Positions 1-8,060 of a stretch of 24,692 nucleotides of DNA are shown one piece after another (the first letter of the stretch is position 1; every line of letters begins with the position of its first letter). The notes beneath the pieces were generated by a model. The model did not search any database, was not told where the DNA came from, and worked only from the letters and a program-made list of their open reading frames with translations. The DNA is taken from positions 1 through 24,692 of the forward strand of contig CAZGSV010000045.1 in NCBI GenBank assembly GCA_964528605.1, in the 5' to 3' direction. The translations under genes were made by a program, and so were the position numbers. This DNA is from CAZGSV01 sp964528605. GTDB lineage: Bacteria; Armatimonadota; Zipacnadia; CAZGSV01.

Positions 1-203
1 CGCTGGCCCAAAGCAGGGTGGGCGCGGCGGCGGTAGAGGGGATAGCGCGTCAGCCAGAGGCGGCGGGGCGGTTGCAGTTGGCCATGATCATCGCCCTGGC
101 CTTCATTGAATCCCTGGTCATTTACGCGCTGTTGCTCTTCTTCATCCTGATGGGGCGGCTGCCCAACACGGCGGACGTGCTGAGCAAGGTCACCGGGCAC
201 TAG
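1..203 (+). CDS. atpE: F1Fo ATP synthase subunit c, C-terminal part
   Basis: This is the 3' end of the gene for the membrane ring subunit that carries the coupling ion through Fo. The reading frame is open from base 3 and 66 residues are visible; the start lies outside the window. The polar loop ARQPEA is followed by the second transmembrane helix, in which the ion-binding carboxylate is the Glu encoded at 108-110 in the context IESLVIYALL. The Ser directly after that Glu and the Tyr five residues on also occur in sodium-binding c rings, but the helix 1 Gln that would decide this is not in the window. The gene is followed 17 bases later by atpF, the usual order. Identification is firm; ion specificity is not. 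Confidence 0.93.
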   Translation, partial: LAQSRVGAAAVEGIARQPEAAGRLQLAMIIALAFIESLVIYALLLFFILMGRLPNTADVLSKVTGH

Positions 204-220
204 AGGAGCGCAGGGCGCAC

Positions 221-736
221 GTGGAAGCACTGCGCGGAATCCTGGAGCAACTGAACCTGAAGCCGGGTCTGCTGCTCACGCAGATCGCGGGGTTCCTGCT
301 GGTGCTGGCGATTCTGCGCAAGTACCTGTTCGGGCCCATCCAGCGCGTCCTGCAAGAAAGAGAAGAGCGGGTGCGCGAGCACCTGGAGCGGGCTGAGCAG
401 GAGCGGGCGGCGATGGAGCGCGCGCGGGGGGATTACGAGAAGCGGCTCGCCACCATCGAGAGCGAGGCGCGGGACCGCATCCAACAGGCGATGCAGCAGG
501 CCGAGGATATCCGGCACGAGATCATTGACAAGGCGCGGAGCGAGGCGCAGCGAGTGCTGGATAGGGCCCGCGAGGACATTACGACGGAGCGGCAGAAGGC
601 CTTGGTCGAACTGCGGGATGAGATGGCCCTCTTGGCCGTTAGGGGCGCGGAGAAGATCATAGAGGGCTCCCTGGACGAGGCCACCCAGCGCCGGCTGATC
701 TCCTCCTTCCTGTCCGACCTGGAGCGACAGCAATGA
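221..736 (+). CDS. atpF: F1Fo ATP synthase subunit b
   Basis: This encodes the peripheral stalk subunit that holds the catalytic head against rotation. The protein has 171 residues, normal for the family. A single membrane segment lies at about residues 17-35 (TQIAGFLLVLAILRKYLFGP), followed by a long, highly charged coiled coil rich in Glu, Arg, Ala and Gln and a C-terminal region that should contact subunit delta. The chosen start is GTG at 221, preceded by GAGGAG at about 203-208, just after the atpE stop. The stop overlaps the atpH start as ATGA, so the two are probably translationally coupled. There is only one b gene here, with no b' duplicate visible. Confidence 0.95.
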   Translation: MEALRGILEQLNLKPGLLLTQIAGFLLVLAILRKYLFGPIQRVLQEREERVREHLERAEQERAAMERARGDYEKRLATIESEARDRIQQAMQQAEDIRHEIIDKARSEAQRVLDRAREDITTERQKALVELRDEMALLAVRGAEKIIEGSLDEATQRRLISSFLSDLERQQ

Positions 737-1302
737 GGAGCAGCCGGGCGGCGGCGAGATACGCGGGGGCGCTGTTCCAGAGCGCACGCGAGGCGAATGC
801 TCCGGATGCCGTGTACGAGGATCTGCGGCGCACGGCAACGCTCATGGAGCGCTCGTCGCGGCTGGCGGACCTACTGACCAGCCCCATATTGCCGGCGGAG
901 GCGAAGAAGCGGGCGCTACGGGAAGCCGTCGGCCCACGCGGCCATCCGCTGGCGCAGCGGTTCCTCGCGCTGCTGGTGGACAAGAAGCGGATCGGCCTAC
1001 TGCCGCTGGTCGCTGATACCTACCACGAGATGTGGAACGACTACCGTGGGCTGGTGGAGGTGGAGGTGACCTCCGCCGTCGCGCTGGAGGCCGGCGAGGA
1101 GGAACGGCTGACCCGCGTGCTGGAGCGGCGCACCGGGCGCACGGTGGCCCTGCACAAACGGGTGGAGCGGGGGCTGTTGGGCGGGGTGTCGGTTCGCTAC
1201 AATGACACGGTCATCGAGGGCAGTGTCAGGAGCCAACTCAGGGCACTGCATCGTCACTTACTTAGAGTGAGAATCGGCCCGGCGCCGTTGACCGCGGATT
1301 GA
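733..1302 (+). CDS. atpH: F1Fo ATP synthase subunit delta (OSCP)
   Basis: This subunit joins the F1 head to the b-subunit stalk. It is 189 residues long, close to the usual 175-185. Family features are the N-terminal helical domain beginning ARYAGALFQSA, the segment RFLALLVDKKRIGLLPLVAD, and the C-terminal region with GGVSVRYNDTVIEGSVRSQL, matching the OSCP-type pattern GG-x-x-x-x-x-x-D-x-x-I-D/E-G-S. The ATG overlaps the atpF stop by four bases. The TGA stop at 1300-1302 overlaps the GAGGT ribosome-binding site of atpA, so expression of the two is likely linked. The sequence is divergent, as is typical for this subunit. Confidence 0.93.
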   Translation: MRSSRAAARYAGALFQSAREANAPDAVYEDLRRTATLMERSSRLADLLTSPILPAEAKKRALREAVGPRGHPLAQRFLALLVDKKRIGLLPLVADTYHEMWNDYRGLVEVEVTSAVALEAGEEERLTRVLERRTGRTVALHKRVERGLLGGVSVRYNDTVIEGSVRSQLRALHRHLLRVRIGPAPLTAD

Positions 1303-1312
1303 GGTAGCCAGC

Positions 1313-2830
1313 ATGTCTGTGAGACCCGAGGAAGTGACTTCGATTCTGGCCCAGCAACTGGAGGCCTACGAGAAGGAACTGGACCTCGCGCGCGTGGGCG
1401 TGGTGCTCGAGGTGGGGGACGGCATCGCGCGCGTGTACGGCCTGCGCGAGGCGATGGCGAGTGAGTTGATCGAGTTTCCGGGGGAGGTGCTGGGCATCGC
1501 GCTCAACCTGGAAGAGGACAACGTGGGCTGCATCTTGCTGGGGCCTGATACGGGGATAAGCGAGGGGGCGCAGGTGCGGGCGACGGGGCGCATCGTGCAG
1601 GTACCCGTTGGGGAAAGGCTGCTGGGGCGCGTGGTGGATGCCACCGGGCGCCCGCGGGACGGCAAGGGGCCCATCGTGACGGAGACCTTCCGGCCCGTTG
1701 AGTCGCCGGCGCCGAGCGTGGTGGAGCGCAAGCCGGTACACGAGGCGCTGCAGACGGGACTGAAGGCGGTTGACTCGACGACGCCGATCGGGCGCGGGCA
1801 ACGCGAACTGATCATCGGCGACCGTCAGACAGGGAAGACGGCGCTGGCGGTGGACACCATCATCAACCAGCGCGGAGCGGGGGTCTTCTGCATCTACGCG
1901 GCGATCGGGCAGAAGATGTCCGCGGTGGCGCAAGTGGTGGACGTGCTGGAGAAGCACCACGCCCTGGAGTACACCACGGTGGTGGTGGCGGCGGCGAGCG
2001 ATCCGGCGGCGCAGCAGTACGTGGCTCCTTACGCGGCGTGCGCCATGGGCGAGTACTTCCGTGACGGCGGGAAGCACGGGCTGGTGATCTACGACGACCT
2101 GACCAAACACGCGCAGGCATATCGGCAGGTTTCACTGCTGCTCAGGCGGCCGCCCGGGCGCGAGGCGTTTCCGGGGGACATCTTCAACCTGCACTCCCGG
2201 CTGCTGGAGCGGGCGGCCAAACTGAGCGAAGAGCGCGGCGCCGGCTCGCTGACGGCCCTGCCCATTGCGGAGACTCAGGCGGGCGACTACACGGCCTACA
2301 TTCCGACCAACCTCATCTCCATTACGGACGGCCAGATATACCTGGAGACGGACTTGTTCTACGCCGGCGTGCGGCCGGCGGTTGGCATGGGGTCGGTCTC
2401 GCGCGTGGGCGGAGCCGCGAGGATCAAGGCGATGAACGTGGTGGCCAAGAGCCTGAAGTTGGACTTGGCGCGCTACCGGGAGATGGCCGCCTTCGCGCAG
2501 TTCTCCTCGGAACTGGACCGGGCCACGCGGGCGCAACTGGCGCGCGGCGAACGGCTGGTGGAGTTGCTCAAGCAGGACCAGTACCAGCCGATGCCGGTGG
2601 AGGAGCAGGTGGTGAGCATCTACCTGGGCGTGAGCGGCGCGCTGGAAGACCTAGCGGTGGAGGAGGTGCGGCCGTTTGAGGGCGAGGTGCTTAACCTGGT
2701 GCGGTCGCGCTACCCGGAGGTGCTGCAGACGATCCGCAAGACGCAGGACTTCCCGGAGAGCAGCCAGCAAGTGCTCGACCGGGCGATAGCGGAATGCAAG
2801 GAGCGGCGCAAGGCCGCGCAGCCCGCCTAA
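1313..2830 (+). CDS. atpA: F1Fo ATP synthase subunit alpha
   Basis: This is the regulatory nucleotide-binding subunit of the F1 hexamer, 505 residues long. Visible landmarks are the N-terminal beta barrel with VGDGIARVYGL, Walker A GDRQTGKT, AIGQKMSAVAQ, the YRQVSLLLRRPPGRE segment, NLISITDGQIYLE, and the arginine finger in SVSRVGGAA (Arg364). The family signature before the finger is unusual: residues 354-364 read RPAVGMGSVSR, one residue shorter than the usual RPA-(I/V)-N-x-G-x-S-V-S-R and with Gly where Asn is expected. The reading frame is intact through this point. The start ATG lies 8 bases after a GAGGT site. Function as alpha is not in doubt; the effect of the altered loop is unknown. 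Confidence 0.97.
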   Translation: MSVRPEEVTSILAQQLEAYEKELDLARVGVVLEVGDGIARVYGLREAMASELIEFPGEVLGIALNLEEDNVGCILLGPDTGISEGAQVRATGRIVQVPVGERLLGRVVDATGRPRDGKGPIVTETFRPVESPAPSVVERKPVHEALQTGLKAVDSTTPIGRGQRELIIGDRQTGKTALAVDTIINQRGAGVFCIYAAIGQKMSAVAQVVDVLEKHHALEYTTVVVAAASDPAAQQYVAPYAACAMGEYFRDGGKHGLVIYDDLTKHAQAYRQVSLLLRRPPGREAFPGDIFNLHSRLLERAAKLSEERGAGSLTALPIAETQAGDYTAYIPTNLISITDGQIYLETDLFYAGVRPAVGMGSVSRVGGAARIKAMNVVAKSLKLDLARYREMAAFAQFSSELDRATRAQLARGERLVELLKQDQYQPMPVEEQVVSIYLGVSGALEDLAVEEVRPFEGEVLNLVRSRYPEVLQTIRKTQDFPESSQQVLDRAIAECKERRKAAQPA

Positions 2831-2844
2831 GCCGGGAGGACGAG

Positions 2845-3708
2845 ATGCTCAACACCCGCGCGATCCGTCGCAAGATCGGCACCGTTGAGAACGTGAAGAA
2901 GATCACCACGGCCATGCAGATGGTGGCGGCGGCGAGGCTGCGGCGGATGCAGTCACGGGTGGCCTCGGGACGCCCGTACGCGGAGGGGATTCGAGAGGTG
3001 ACGCAACGGGTGGTGGGGGCTTGCCCGAGGGTGAGCCACCCACTGTTGGCGCAGAGGGAGCCGGTGGCGAGGCTGTGCTTGTGCGTGGCGGGAAGCGCGC
3101 GCGGGTTGTGCGGGTCGTTCAACCCGAACCTGTTCCGCGAGGTAGAGCGCTTCCTCGGCTCCCTACAGGCGAAGGTGGTTGTGGTAACCCTCGGGCGCAA
3201 GGCGCGCCAGTACTTCCGCCGGCGCGGCCACCCCACGGCCGCGGCCTATGACGACATCTCCGGGGAGGCGCCGCAGGCTGCCATTGCGCGGGTTGCCCGG
3301 GAATTGCGCAGCGGGTTCGAGAAGGGCGAGTGGGACGAGTTGTGGCTGGCCTACAACGCCTTCGTGAGCGCGGTGCGGCACACGCCGACCGTGGTGCGTC
3401 TGCTGCCCATCACGCCGCCGCGAGAAGCGGCCTGCGGGCCGGAGTACCTGTTCGAGCCGCCGCCCGAGAGGCTGCTCGACTGGCTGTTGCCGCGCTACTT
3501 CGAGACCGTGTTCTACCACGCCCTGCTGGAGTCGAGCGCCAGCGAGCATGGGGCGCGGGCGATGGCCATGAGGATCGCGACCGACAACGCGGAGGAGATG
3601 CTGGAGCGCCTGCAAACCTCGTATCACAAGACTCGGCAGGCGCTAATCACCAAGGAACTGCTGGAGGTTGTCGGCAGCGGCGAGGCGCTCAGGGCGCAGA
3701 CGGGATGA
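2845..3708 (+). CDS. atpG: F1Fo ATP synthase subunit gamma
   Basis: This encodes the central rotor shaft turning inside the alpha/beta hexamer. The protein has 287 residues. The N-terminal helix reads IRRKIGTVENVKKITTAMQMVAAARL and the C-terminal helix contains MRIATDNAEEMLERL and ITKELLEVVGSGEAL, the two halves of the conserved coiled coil. The middle holds RGLCGSFNPNL, a variant of the family's DRGLCGGFN. The open frame extends upstream into atpA, but the ATG at 2845 is chosen because GGGAGGA ends four bases before it and because gamma proteins start close to this helix. It is 14 bases after the atpA stop. Confidence 0.95.
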   Translation: MLNTRAIRRKIGTVENVKKITTAMQMVAAARLRRMQSRVASGRPYAEGIREVTQRVVGACPRVSHPLLAQREPVARLCLCVAGSARGLCGSFNPNLFREVERFLGSLQAKVVVVTLGRKARQYFRRRGHPTAAAYDDISGEAPQAAIARVARELRSGFEKGEWDELWLAYNAFVSAVRHTPTVVRLLPITPPREAACGPEYLFEPPPERLLDWLLPRYFETVFYHALLESSASEHGARAMAMRIATDNAEEMLERLQTSYHKTRQALITKELLEVVGSGEALRAQTG

Positions 3709-3742
3709 GTTGCGGCGGAGTGGCCTGCAGGGAGGAAAGGAT

Positions 3743-5176
3743 TTGAGCGCTACAGTCACCGAGACCAAGACCGAGGGCGCCCTCGGGACGGTGGTGCAGA
3801 TAATCGGGCCGGTGGTGGACATTCGCTTCCCGCCGGAGCGACTGCCGCAACTGTACAACGCCATCGAGATCAAGCAGCCCGAGCGGGGCATAGACCTGGT
3901 GGCTGAGGTGGCGCACCAACTAGGCGACGACGTAGTGCGGTGCGTGGCGATGGCAACCACCGACGGACTGGTGCGGGGCATGCAGGCGCGCGACACCGGT
4001 GGGCCCATTACGGTGCCGGTCGGGCCGGCGACGCTAGGGCGCGTCTTTGACCTGCTGGGCAATCCCATTGACGAGCGCGGCCCGGTGGAGTCCGCGAAGC
4101 GCTATCCGATTCACCGCCCCCCGCCGACCTTCGAGGACCAGGTGCCGGCCCAGGAGCCCCTGGAGACGGGGCTGAAGGTGATCGACCTGCTGGAGCCGTT
4201 TCCGCGCGGGGGAAAGATCGGGCTCTTCGGGGGGGCTGGCGTGGGGAAGACGGTGCTGATGCGGGAGTTGATGCGCAACATCGCGGTGGAGCACGCGGGC
4301 GTGTCCGCCTTTGCCGGCGTGGGGGAACGGACCCGCGAGGGCAACGAGTTGTGGCTGGAGGCTCAGGAGTCGGGTGTGCTGGAGAACATGGTGATGGTCT
4401 TCGGGCAGATGAACGAGCCCCCGGGAGCGCGTTTGCGGGTAGGGCTCAGCGGGCTGTCTTTGGCGGAGTACTTCCGCGATGAGGAAGGCAAGGACGTGCT
4501 GCTGTTCATTGACAACATCTTCCGCTTCGTGCAGGCGGGCGCGGAGGTGAGCGCGCTACTGGGGCGCATCCCGGCGGCGGTGGGCTACCAGCCGACGCTG
4601 GGCACGGAGATGGGTGAACTCCAGGAGAGGATCACCTCCACGCGCCGGGGCGCGATCACCTCGGTGCAGGCGGTCTATGTGCCGGCCGACGACCCGACCG
4701 ACCCGGCGCCGGCCGCCACCTTCGCCCACCTTGATGCCACCTGCATGCTCGACCGCCAGATCTTTGAACTCGGCATCTACCCCGCGGTGGACCCGCTGCA
4801 GTCCAGTTCGCGCATCCTGGACCCGCGCGTGGTGGGCGAGGAGCACTATCGGGTTGCTAGGGGGGTGCAGGCGGTCTTGCAGCGCTACAAGGAACTGCAA
4901 GACATCATCGCCATCTTGGGCATTGACGAACTGTCGGACGAGGACAGACTGACGGTGAGCCGGGCGCGGCGGCTGCAGTTGTTCCTGTCGCAGCCCTTCT
5001 TCGTGGCGGAGCAGTTCACCGGCAAGTCCGGGGAATACGTGAAGAGGGAGGAAACGGTCCGGGGCTTCAAGGAGATACTGGAGGGCAAGCACGGCCAGTT
5101 ACCCGAACAGGCGTTCTATCTTACGGGAACGATCGATCAGGTCGTGGAGAATGCGAAGGCGATGGGTGTGACCTAG
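3743..5176 (+). CDS. atpD: F1Fo ATP synthase subunit beta (TTG start)
   Basis: This is the catalytic subunit of F1, 477 residues from the chosen start. It shows Walker A GGAGVGKT, the catalytic Glu in GVGERTREGN, Walker B-like DVLLFIDNIFRF, PADDPTDPAPAATFAHLDAT, the signature PAVDPLQSSSR and the DELSEED-type lever IDELSDEDRLTV. The open frame could start at 3668 inside atpG, but TTG at 3743 is preferred: GGAGG at 3731-3735 sits seven bases upstream and the protein then begins SATVTETKTEG just before the conserved GTVVQIIGPVVDIRF. All residues known to matter in catalysis appear to be present, in contrast to the altered alpha signature. Confidence 0.96.
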   Translation: MSATVTETKTEGALGTVVQIIGPVVDIRFPPERLPQLYNAIEIKQPERGIDLVAEVAHQLGDDVVRCVAMATTDGLVRGMQARDTGGPITVPVGPATLGRVFDLLGNPIDERGPVESAKRYPIHRPPPTFEDQVPAQEPLETGLKVIDLLEPFPRGGKIGLFGGAGVGKTVLMRELMRNIAVEHAGVSAFAGVGERTREGNELWLEAQESGVLENMVMVFGQMNEPPGARLRVGLSGLSLAEYFRDEEGKDVLLFIDNIFRFVQAGAEVSALLGRIPAAVGYQPTLGTEMGELQERITSTRRGAITSVQAVYVPADDPTDPAPAATFAHLDATCMLDRQIFELGIYPAVDPLQSSSRILDPRVVGEEHYRVARGVQAVLQRYKELQDIIAILGIDELSDEDRLTVSRARRLQLFLSQPFFVAEQFTGKSGEYVKREETVRGFKEILEGKHGQLPEQAFYLTGTIDQVVENAKAMGVT

Positions 5177-5178
5177 AG

Positions 5179-5583
5179 GTGGCGGAAACGTTCATTTTTC
5201 AGGTCGTCACGCCCGAAAGGCCGGTTTTCTCGGGGAGGGCGGTGTCGGTGGTGGCACCGGGGGCCGAGGGCCACCTGGGAGTGCTGGCGCACCATGCGCC
5301 GTTGGTGGCCGCGCTGGGGGTGGGCGCCTTGACGGTGCGGCGGGAAGATGATAAGCAGGTGCATATAGCCGTGCACAGGGGAGTCCTGGAGGTGTCTGGT
5401 AACGCCGCCACGGTACTGGCCGACACGGCAGAGCTGGCGTCCGAGATAGATGAGGAGCGCGCACGGCGGGCCCTGCAGAGGGCCCGTCTTCGTTTGGAGG
5501 CGCGGGCGGCCGATACGGACTTGGAGCGGGCAGGGCTCGCCCTGGCTCGGGCTTTGAACCGCCTGAAGGTGAAACAGCGTTGA
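5179..5583 (+). CDS. atpC: F1Fo ATP synthase subunit epsilon
   Basis: This is the small rotor subunit that binds gamma and can inhibit ATP hydrolysis. The protein has 134 residues with an N-terminal beta sandwich (FIFQVVTPERPVFSGRAVSV, EGHLGVLAHHAPLVAAL) and a C-terminal pair of helices from about residue 88 (EIDEERARRALQRARLRLE). The start is GTG at 5179, two bases after the atpD stop; the Shine-Dalgarno sequence is weak, so coupling to atpD translation is likely. It is the last gene of the operon. The following 153 bases show no T-rich hairpin that would end transcription. Confidence 0.94.
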   Translation: MAETFIFQVVTPERPVFSGRAVSVVAPGAEGHLGVLAHHAPLVAALGVGALTVRREDDKQVHIAVHRGVLEVSGNAATVLADTAELASEIDEERARRALQRARLRLEARAADTDLERAGLALARALNRLKVKQR

Positions 5584-5724
5584 ACATCCGGCTTCCAAAC
5601 CTACAACTAGATTGCCTATCCAAGGTTGGCTCATCAGACAACATCAGTGTGCGGGGACTACGGCCTGCGGAACGGTGCCAACGGCGCCGGCAAGCGTCGT
5701 GGTGGGCACTGTCCCAGTCGGAGG

Positions 5725-5730
5725 GATAAT
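5725..5730 (+). promoter_or_regulatory. Possible -10 element for murA in the atpC-murA gap
   Basis: GATAAT matches the -10 consensus at five of six bases and lies only six bases before the murA ATG, so a transcript from it would start at or next to the start codon. The best -35 partner is weak (TGGGCA with a 16-base spacer). GGAGGG at 5720-5725 could equally serve as a ribosome-binding site on a longer read-through transcript from the atp operon. The rest of the gap (5584-5724) shows no strong hairpin. Confidence 0.25.
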
Positions 5731-5736
5731 AGGCAC

Positions 5737-7035
5737 ATGCTCAACAAGATCTCTGTGGTCGGGGGCAAGCCACTTGTCGGGGAAGCGGCGGTCTCCGGGA
5801 GCAAGAACGCGGCGCTACCCCTCCTAGCGGCCTCGCTGCTGGTTGAGGGTGAGACGCTGCTGCACAACGTCCCCGATATCGAGGACGTCCACACCATGGT
5901 GGAGATACTGCGGGCCACGGGCGCGAGGGTGGAGGTGCTGCCCGGGCACCGGCTGAAGATAGACGCGCGCACGCTCACGACGTGTGCGGCACCCTATGAA
6001 CTGGTGCGCAAGATGCGCGCCTCCTTCTACTGCGCGGGCGCGCTGCTGGGCAGGATGGGCAAGGCGGAGGTGCCGCTGCCGGGCGGGTGCTACATCGGCC
6101 AGCGGCCGGTGAACTACCACCTCGAGGGCTTCCGCGCGCTGGGGGCACAGGTGAGCGTCGAGCACGGCGTCATGATCGCCAAGGGCGAGAACCTGCACGG
6201 CGGCCGCGTCCTTCTGGACCAGCGGTTCTGCAGCGTCGGCGCCACGGTCAACGTCATGCTGGCGGCCTCGCGCGCCCAGGGCGAGACGGTGATCGAGAAC
6301 GTTTCGCGCGACCCCGATGCCACGGAATGCGCGAACTTCCTGCGCCGGGCGGGGGTGAAGATCGAGGGCGTGGGGAGTTCGGCGCTGCGGATCGAGGGGG
6401 TGTCACGCCTGCGCGAGGTGGAGTACGGAGTAATCCCCGACCGGATTGAGGCGGGCACGCTGATGCTGGCGGGGGTCGCGACGCGGGGCGAGGTGACAGT
6501 GCACCCGGTCGTGCCCACGCACCTGGAGCCTCTGCTGGGGAGCCTGCGGGAGAGCGGGGTGGAACTCGAGGTGGGCAAGGACCACGTGCGGGCGAGATGC
6601 GCGAGGACTCCACGCGCCATAGACGTAGTGACGCAGCCCTACCCAGGCTTTCCGACGGACCTGCAACCGCTTATGGTGGTGTACATGTGCGGCTGCCAGG
6701 GGCGGAGCGTGGTGGAGGAGACTATTTTCGAGGGGCGCTTGGGCTACGTCAACGAGCTGCACCGTATGGGCGCTAACATCCGGGTCATTGATCAGACCGC
6801 CATCGTGCAAGGGGTCTGCCAGCTGAGCGGTGCGCCGGTGGAAGCCAGCGACACGCGGGCGGGCGCGGCTTTGGTGGTCGCGGGCCTGGTGGCCAAGGGA
6901 CGCACGGAGGTCACCGGGGCGGAACTGATCGCGCGCGGGTATGAGGGTCTGGACCGTAAACTCAGGGATCAACTGGGCGCCCTGGTGGTCCACCACGAGG
7001 AGCAGCCCCTCAAGCAACAGCTATGGTCCGCTTAG
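5737..7035 (+). CDS. murA: UDP-N-acetylglucosamine 1-carboxyvinyltransferase (MurA)
   Basis: This cytoplasmic enzyme transfers the enolpyruvyl group of PEP to UDP-GlcNAc, the first committed step of peptidoglycan synthesis. The protein has 432 residues, typical of the family. Key residues are present: Lys23-Asn24 in SGSKNAALP, the catalytic loop LPGGCYIGQRPV with Cys118, the Asp in PGFPTDLQP, and the Arg in TRAGAALVVAGL. The catalytic Cys, rather than the Asp found in some lineages, predicts the fosfomycin-sensitive form. The ATG at 5737 is chosen over the longer open frame from 5626 because homology begins there and GGAGGG lies 11 bases upstream. The 3' end overlaps mreB by 13 bases. Confidence 0.96.
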   Translation: MLNKISVVGGKPLVGEAAVSGSKNAALPLLAASLLVEGETLLHNVPDIEDVHTMVEILRATGARVEVLPGHRLKIDARTLTTCAAPYELVRKMRASFYCAGALLGRMGKAEVPLPGGCYIGQRPVNYHLEGFRALGAQVSVEHGVMIAKGENLHGGRVLLDQRFCSVGATVNVMLAASRAQGETVIENVSRDPDATECANFLRRAGVKIEGVGSSALRIEGVSRLREVEYGVIPDRIEAGTLMLAGVATRGEVTVHPVVPTHLEPLLGSLRESGVELEVGKDHVRARCARTPRAIDVVTQPYPGFPTDLQPLMVVYMCGCQGRSVVEETIFEGRLGYVNELHRMGANIRVIDQTAIVQGVCQLSGAPVEASDTRAGAALVVAGLVAKGRTEVTGAELIARGYEGLDRKLRDQLGALVVHHEEQPLKQQLWSA

Positions 7036-8060
7036 GGGCCGACCTGGGCATTGATCTAGGCACGGCCACCATCATCGTCTACCTGCGGGGCCAGGGCATC
7101 GTCTTGTGCGAACCCTCCGTGGTGGCCATGGACACGGCCACGAGGAGGGTGCTCGCGGTGGGCGAGCAGGCGCGGCAGATGCTGGGCCGGACGCCGGAGA
7201 GCATCACCGCGGTGCGGCCGTTGCAGGAGGGCGTCATCGCCGACTACACGATAACCCTCAAGTTGCTGCAGTACCTGCTGGCGCGGGTGTGCGGCCCCAT
7301 GCGGCGTTTGCTGCGGCCGCGCATGATCATCTGCGTGCCCTCCGGGTGCACCAACGTAGAGCGGCGCGCGGCGCTGCAAGCGGCCTACGAGGCCGGCGCG
7401 AAGAAGGCGGTTACCATAGCCGAGCCCATGGCCGCGGCCATCGGCGCCGGGCTGCCCATCGCCTCCCCCGGGGGCAATATGGTGGTGGACGTGGGCGGCG
7501 GTACCACCGACATCGCGGTCATCTCGCTGGGCGGCATAGTGGTGCAGGACTCGGTGCGCATCGCGGGCAACAACATGGACCAGGCCATCGTGCGCCACGT
7601 GCGGCGCGCGCACAACCTGCACATCGGCGAGGCGACCGCCGAGGAGATCAAGTTGAAGATCGGCTCGGCTTACCCGCTGGAGCCGGAACTGGAGATGGAG
7701 GTGCGCGGGCGCGATCTGATCTCCGGGCTGCCCAAGACCGTCACCGTGAGCTCCACCGAGATCAGGGAGGCGCTGGCGGAGCCGGTGTCGCATCTGGTGG
7801 AGCGGGTCAAGGCGGTGCTCGGAGCCACCCCTCCGGAACTGGCCGCCGACATCATCCTGCGCGGGATTACGCTGACCGGCGGCGGGGTGCTGCTGCGGGG
7901 CTTCGATCGCCTGATCGAGCACGAGACCAAGATCGCCACCCGGGTGGCGGAGAACCCCCTCTACTGCGTGGCCGAGGGAACGGGCCGGGCGCTGGACGAG
8001 ATAGACGCGCTGGAAGCGCAGAGCGGCGGCCGCACACGCCCCTACTACAGCATTGACTGA
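7023..8060 (+). CDS. mreB: Actin-like rod-shape protein, MreB/Mbl family
   Basis: This encodes a bacterial actin that forms membrane-associated filaments guiding lateral cell-wall synthesis. It has 345 residues, the normal length. The actin-fold nucleotide motifs are present: phosphate 1 loop DLGIDLGTA, AEPMAAAIGAG, phosphate 2 loop VVDVGGGTTDIAVIS, and the adenosine motif ITLTGGGVLLRG. RGRDLISGLPKTVTV is shared by MreB and Mbl. It starts inside the last codons of murA (13-base overlap), so the two are almost certainly cotranscribed. mreC and mreD are not next to it. This isolated position downstream of murA resembles mbl of Bacillus more than the mreBCD cluster. The 3' end overlaps the convergent protease gene by 16 bases. 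Confidence 0.94.
   Translation: MVRLGADLGIDLGTATIIVYLRGQGIVLCEPSVVAMDTATRRVLAVGEQARQMLGRTPESITAVRPLQEGVIADYTITLKLLQYLLARVCGPMRRLLRPRMIICVPSGCTNVERRAALQAAYEAGAKKAVTIAEPMAAAIGAGLPIASPGGNMVVDVGGGTTDIAVISLGGIVVQDSVRIAGNNMDQAIVRHVRRAHNLHIGEATAEEIKLKIGSAYPLEPELEMEVRGRDLISGLPKTVTVSSTEIREALAEPVSHLVERVKAVLGATPPELAADIILRGITLTGGGVLLRGFDRLIEHETKIATRVAENPLYCVAEGTGRALDEIDALEAQSGGRTRPYYSID

Noticed and set aside
1262..2110. Long minus-strand open frames opposite atpA, atpD (4556-5092) and mreB (7056-7922)
   Set aside because: They are His/Arg/Leu-rich antisense shadows of strongly conserved genes.
2341..2410. A sequencing frameshift in atpA as the cause of the odd signature
   Set aside because: The frame and conserved residues continue normally on both sides and the change is exactly one codon; a frameshift would need compensation. 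A three-base deletion or assembly slip is still possible.
6080..6110. A fosfomycin-resistant MurA
   Set aside because: The catalytic loop keeps Cys (GGCYIG), the sensitive form, not Asp.
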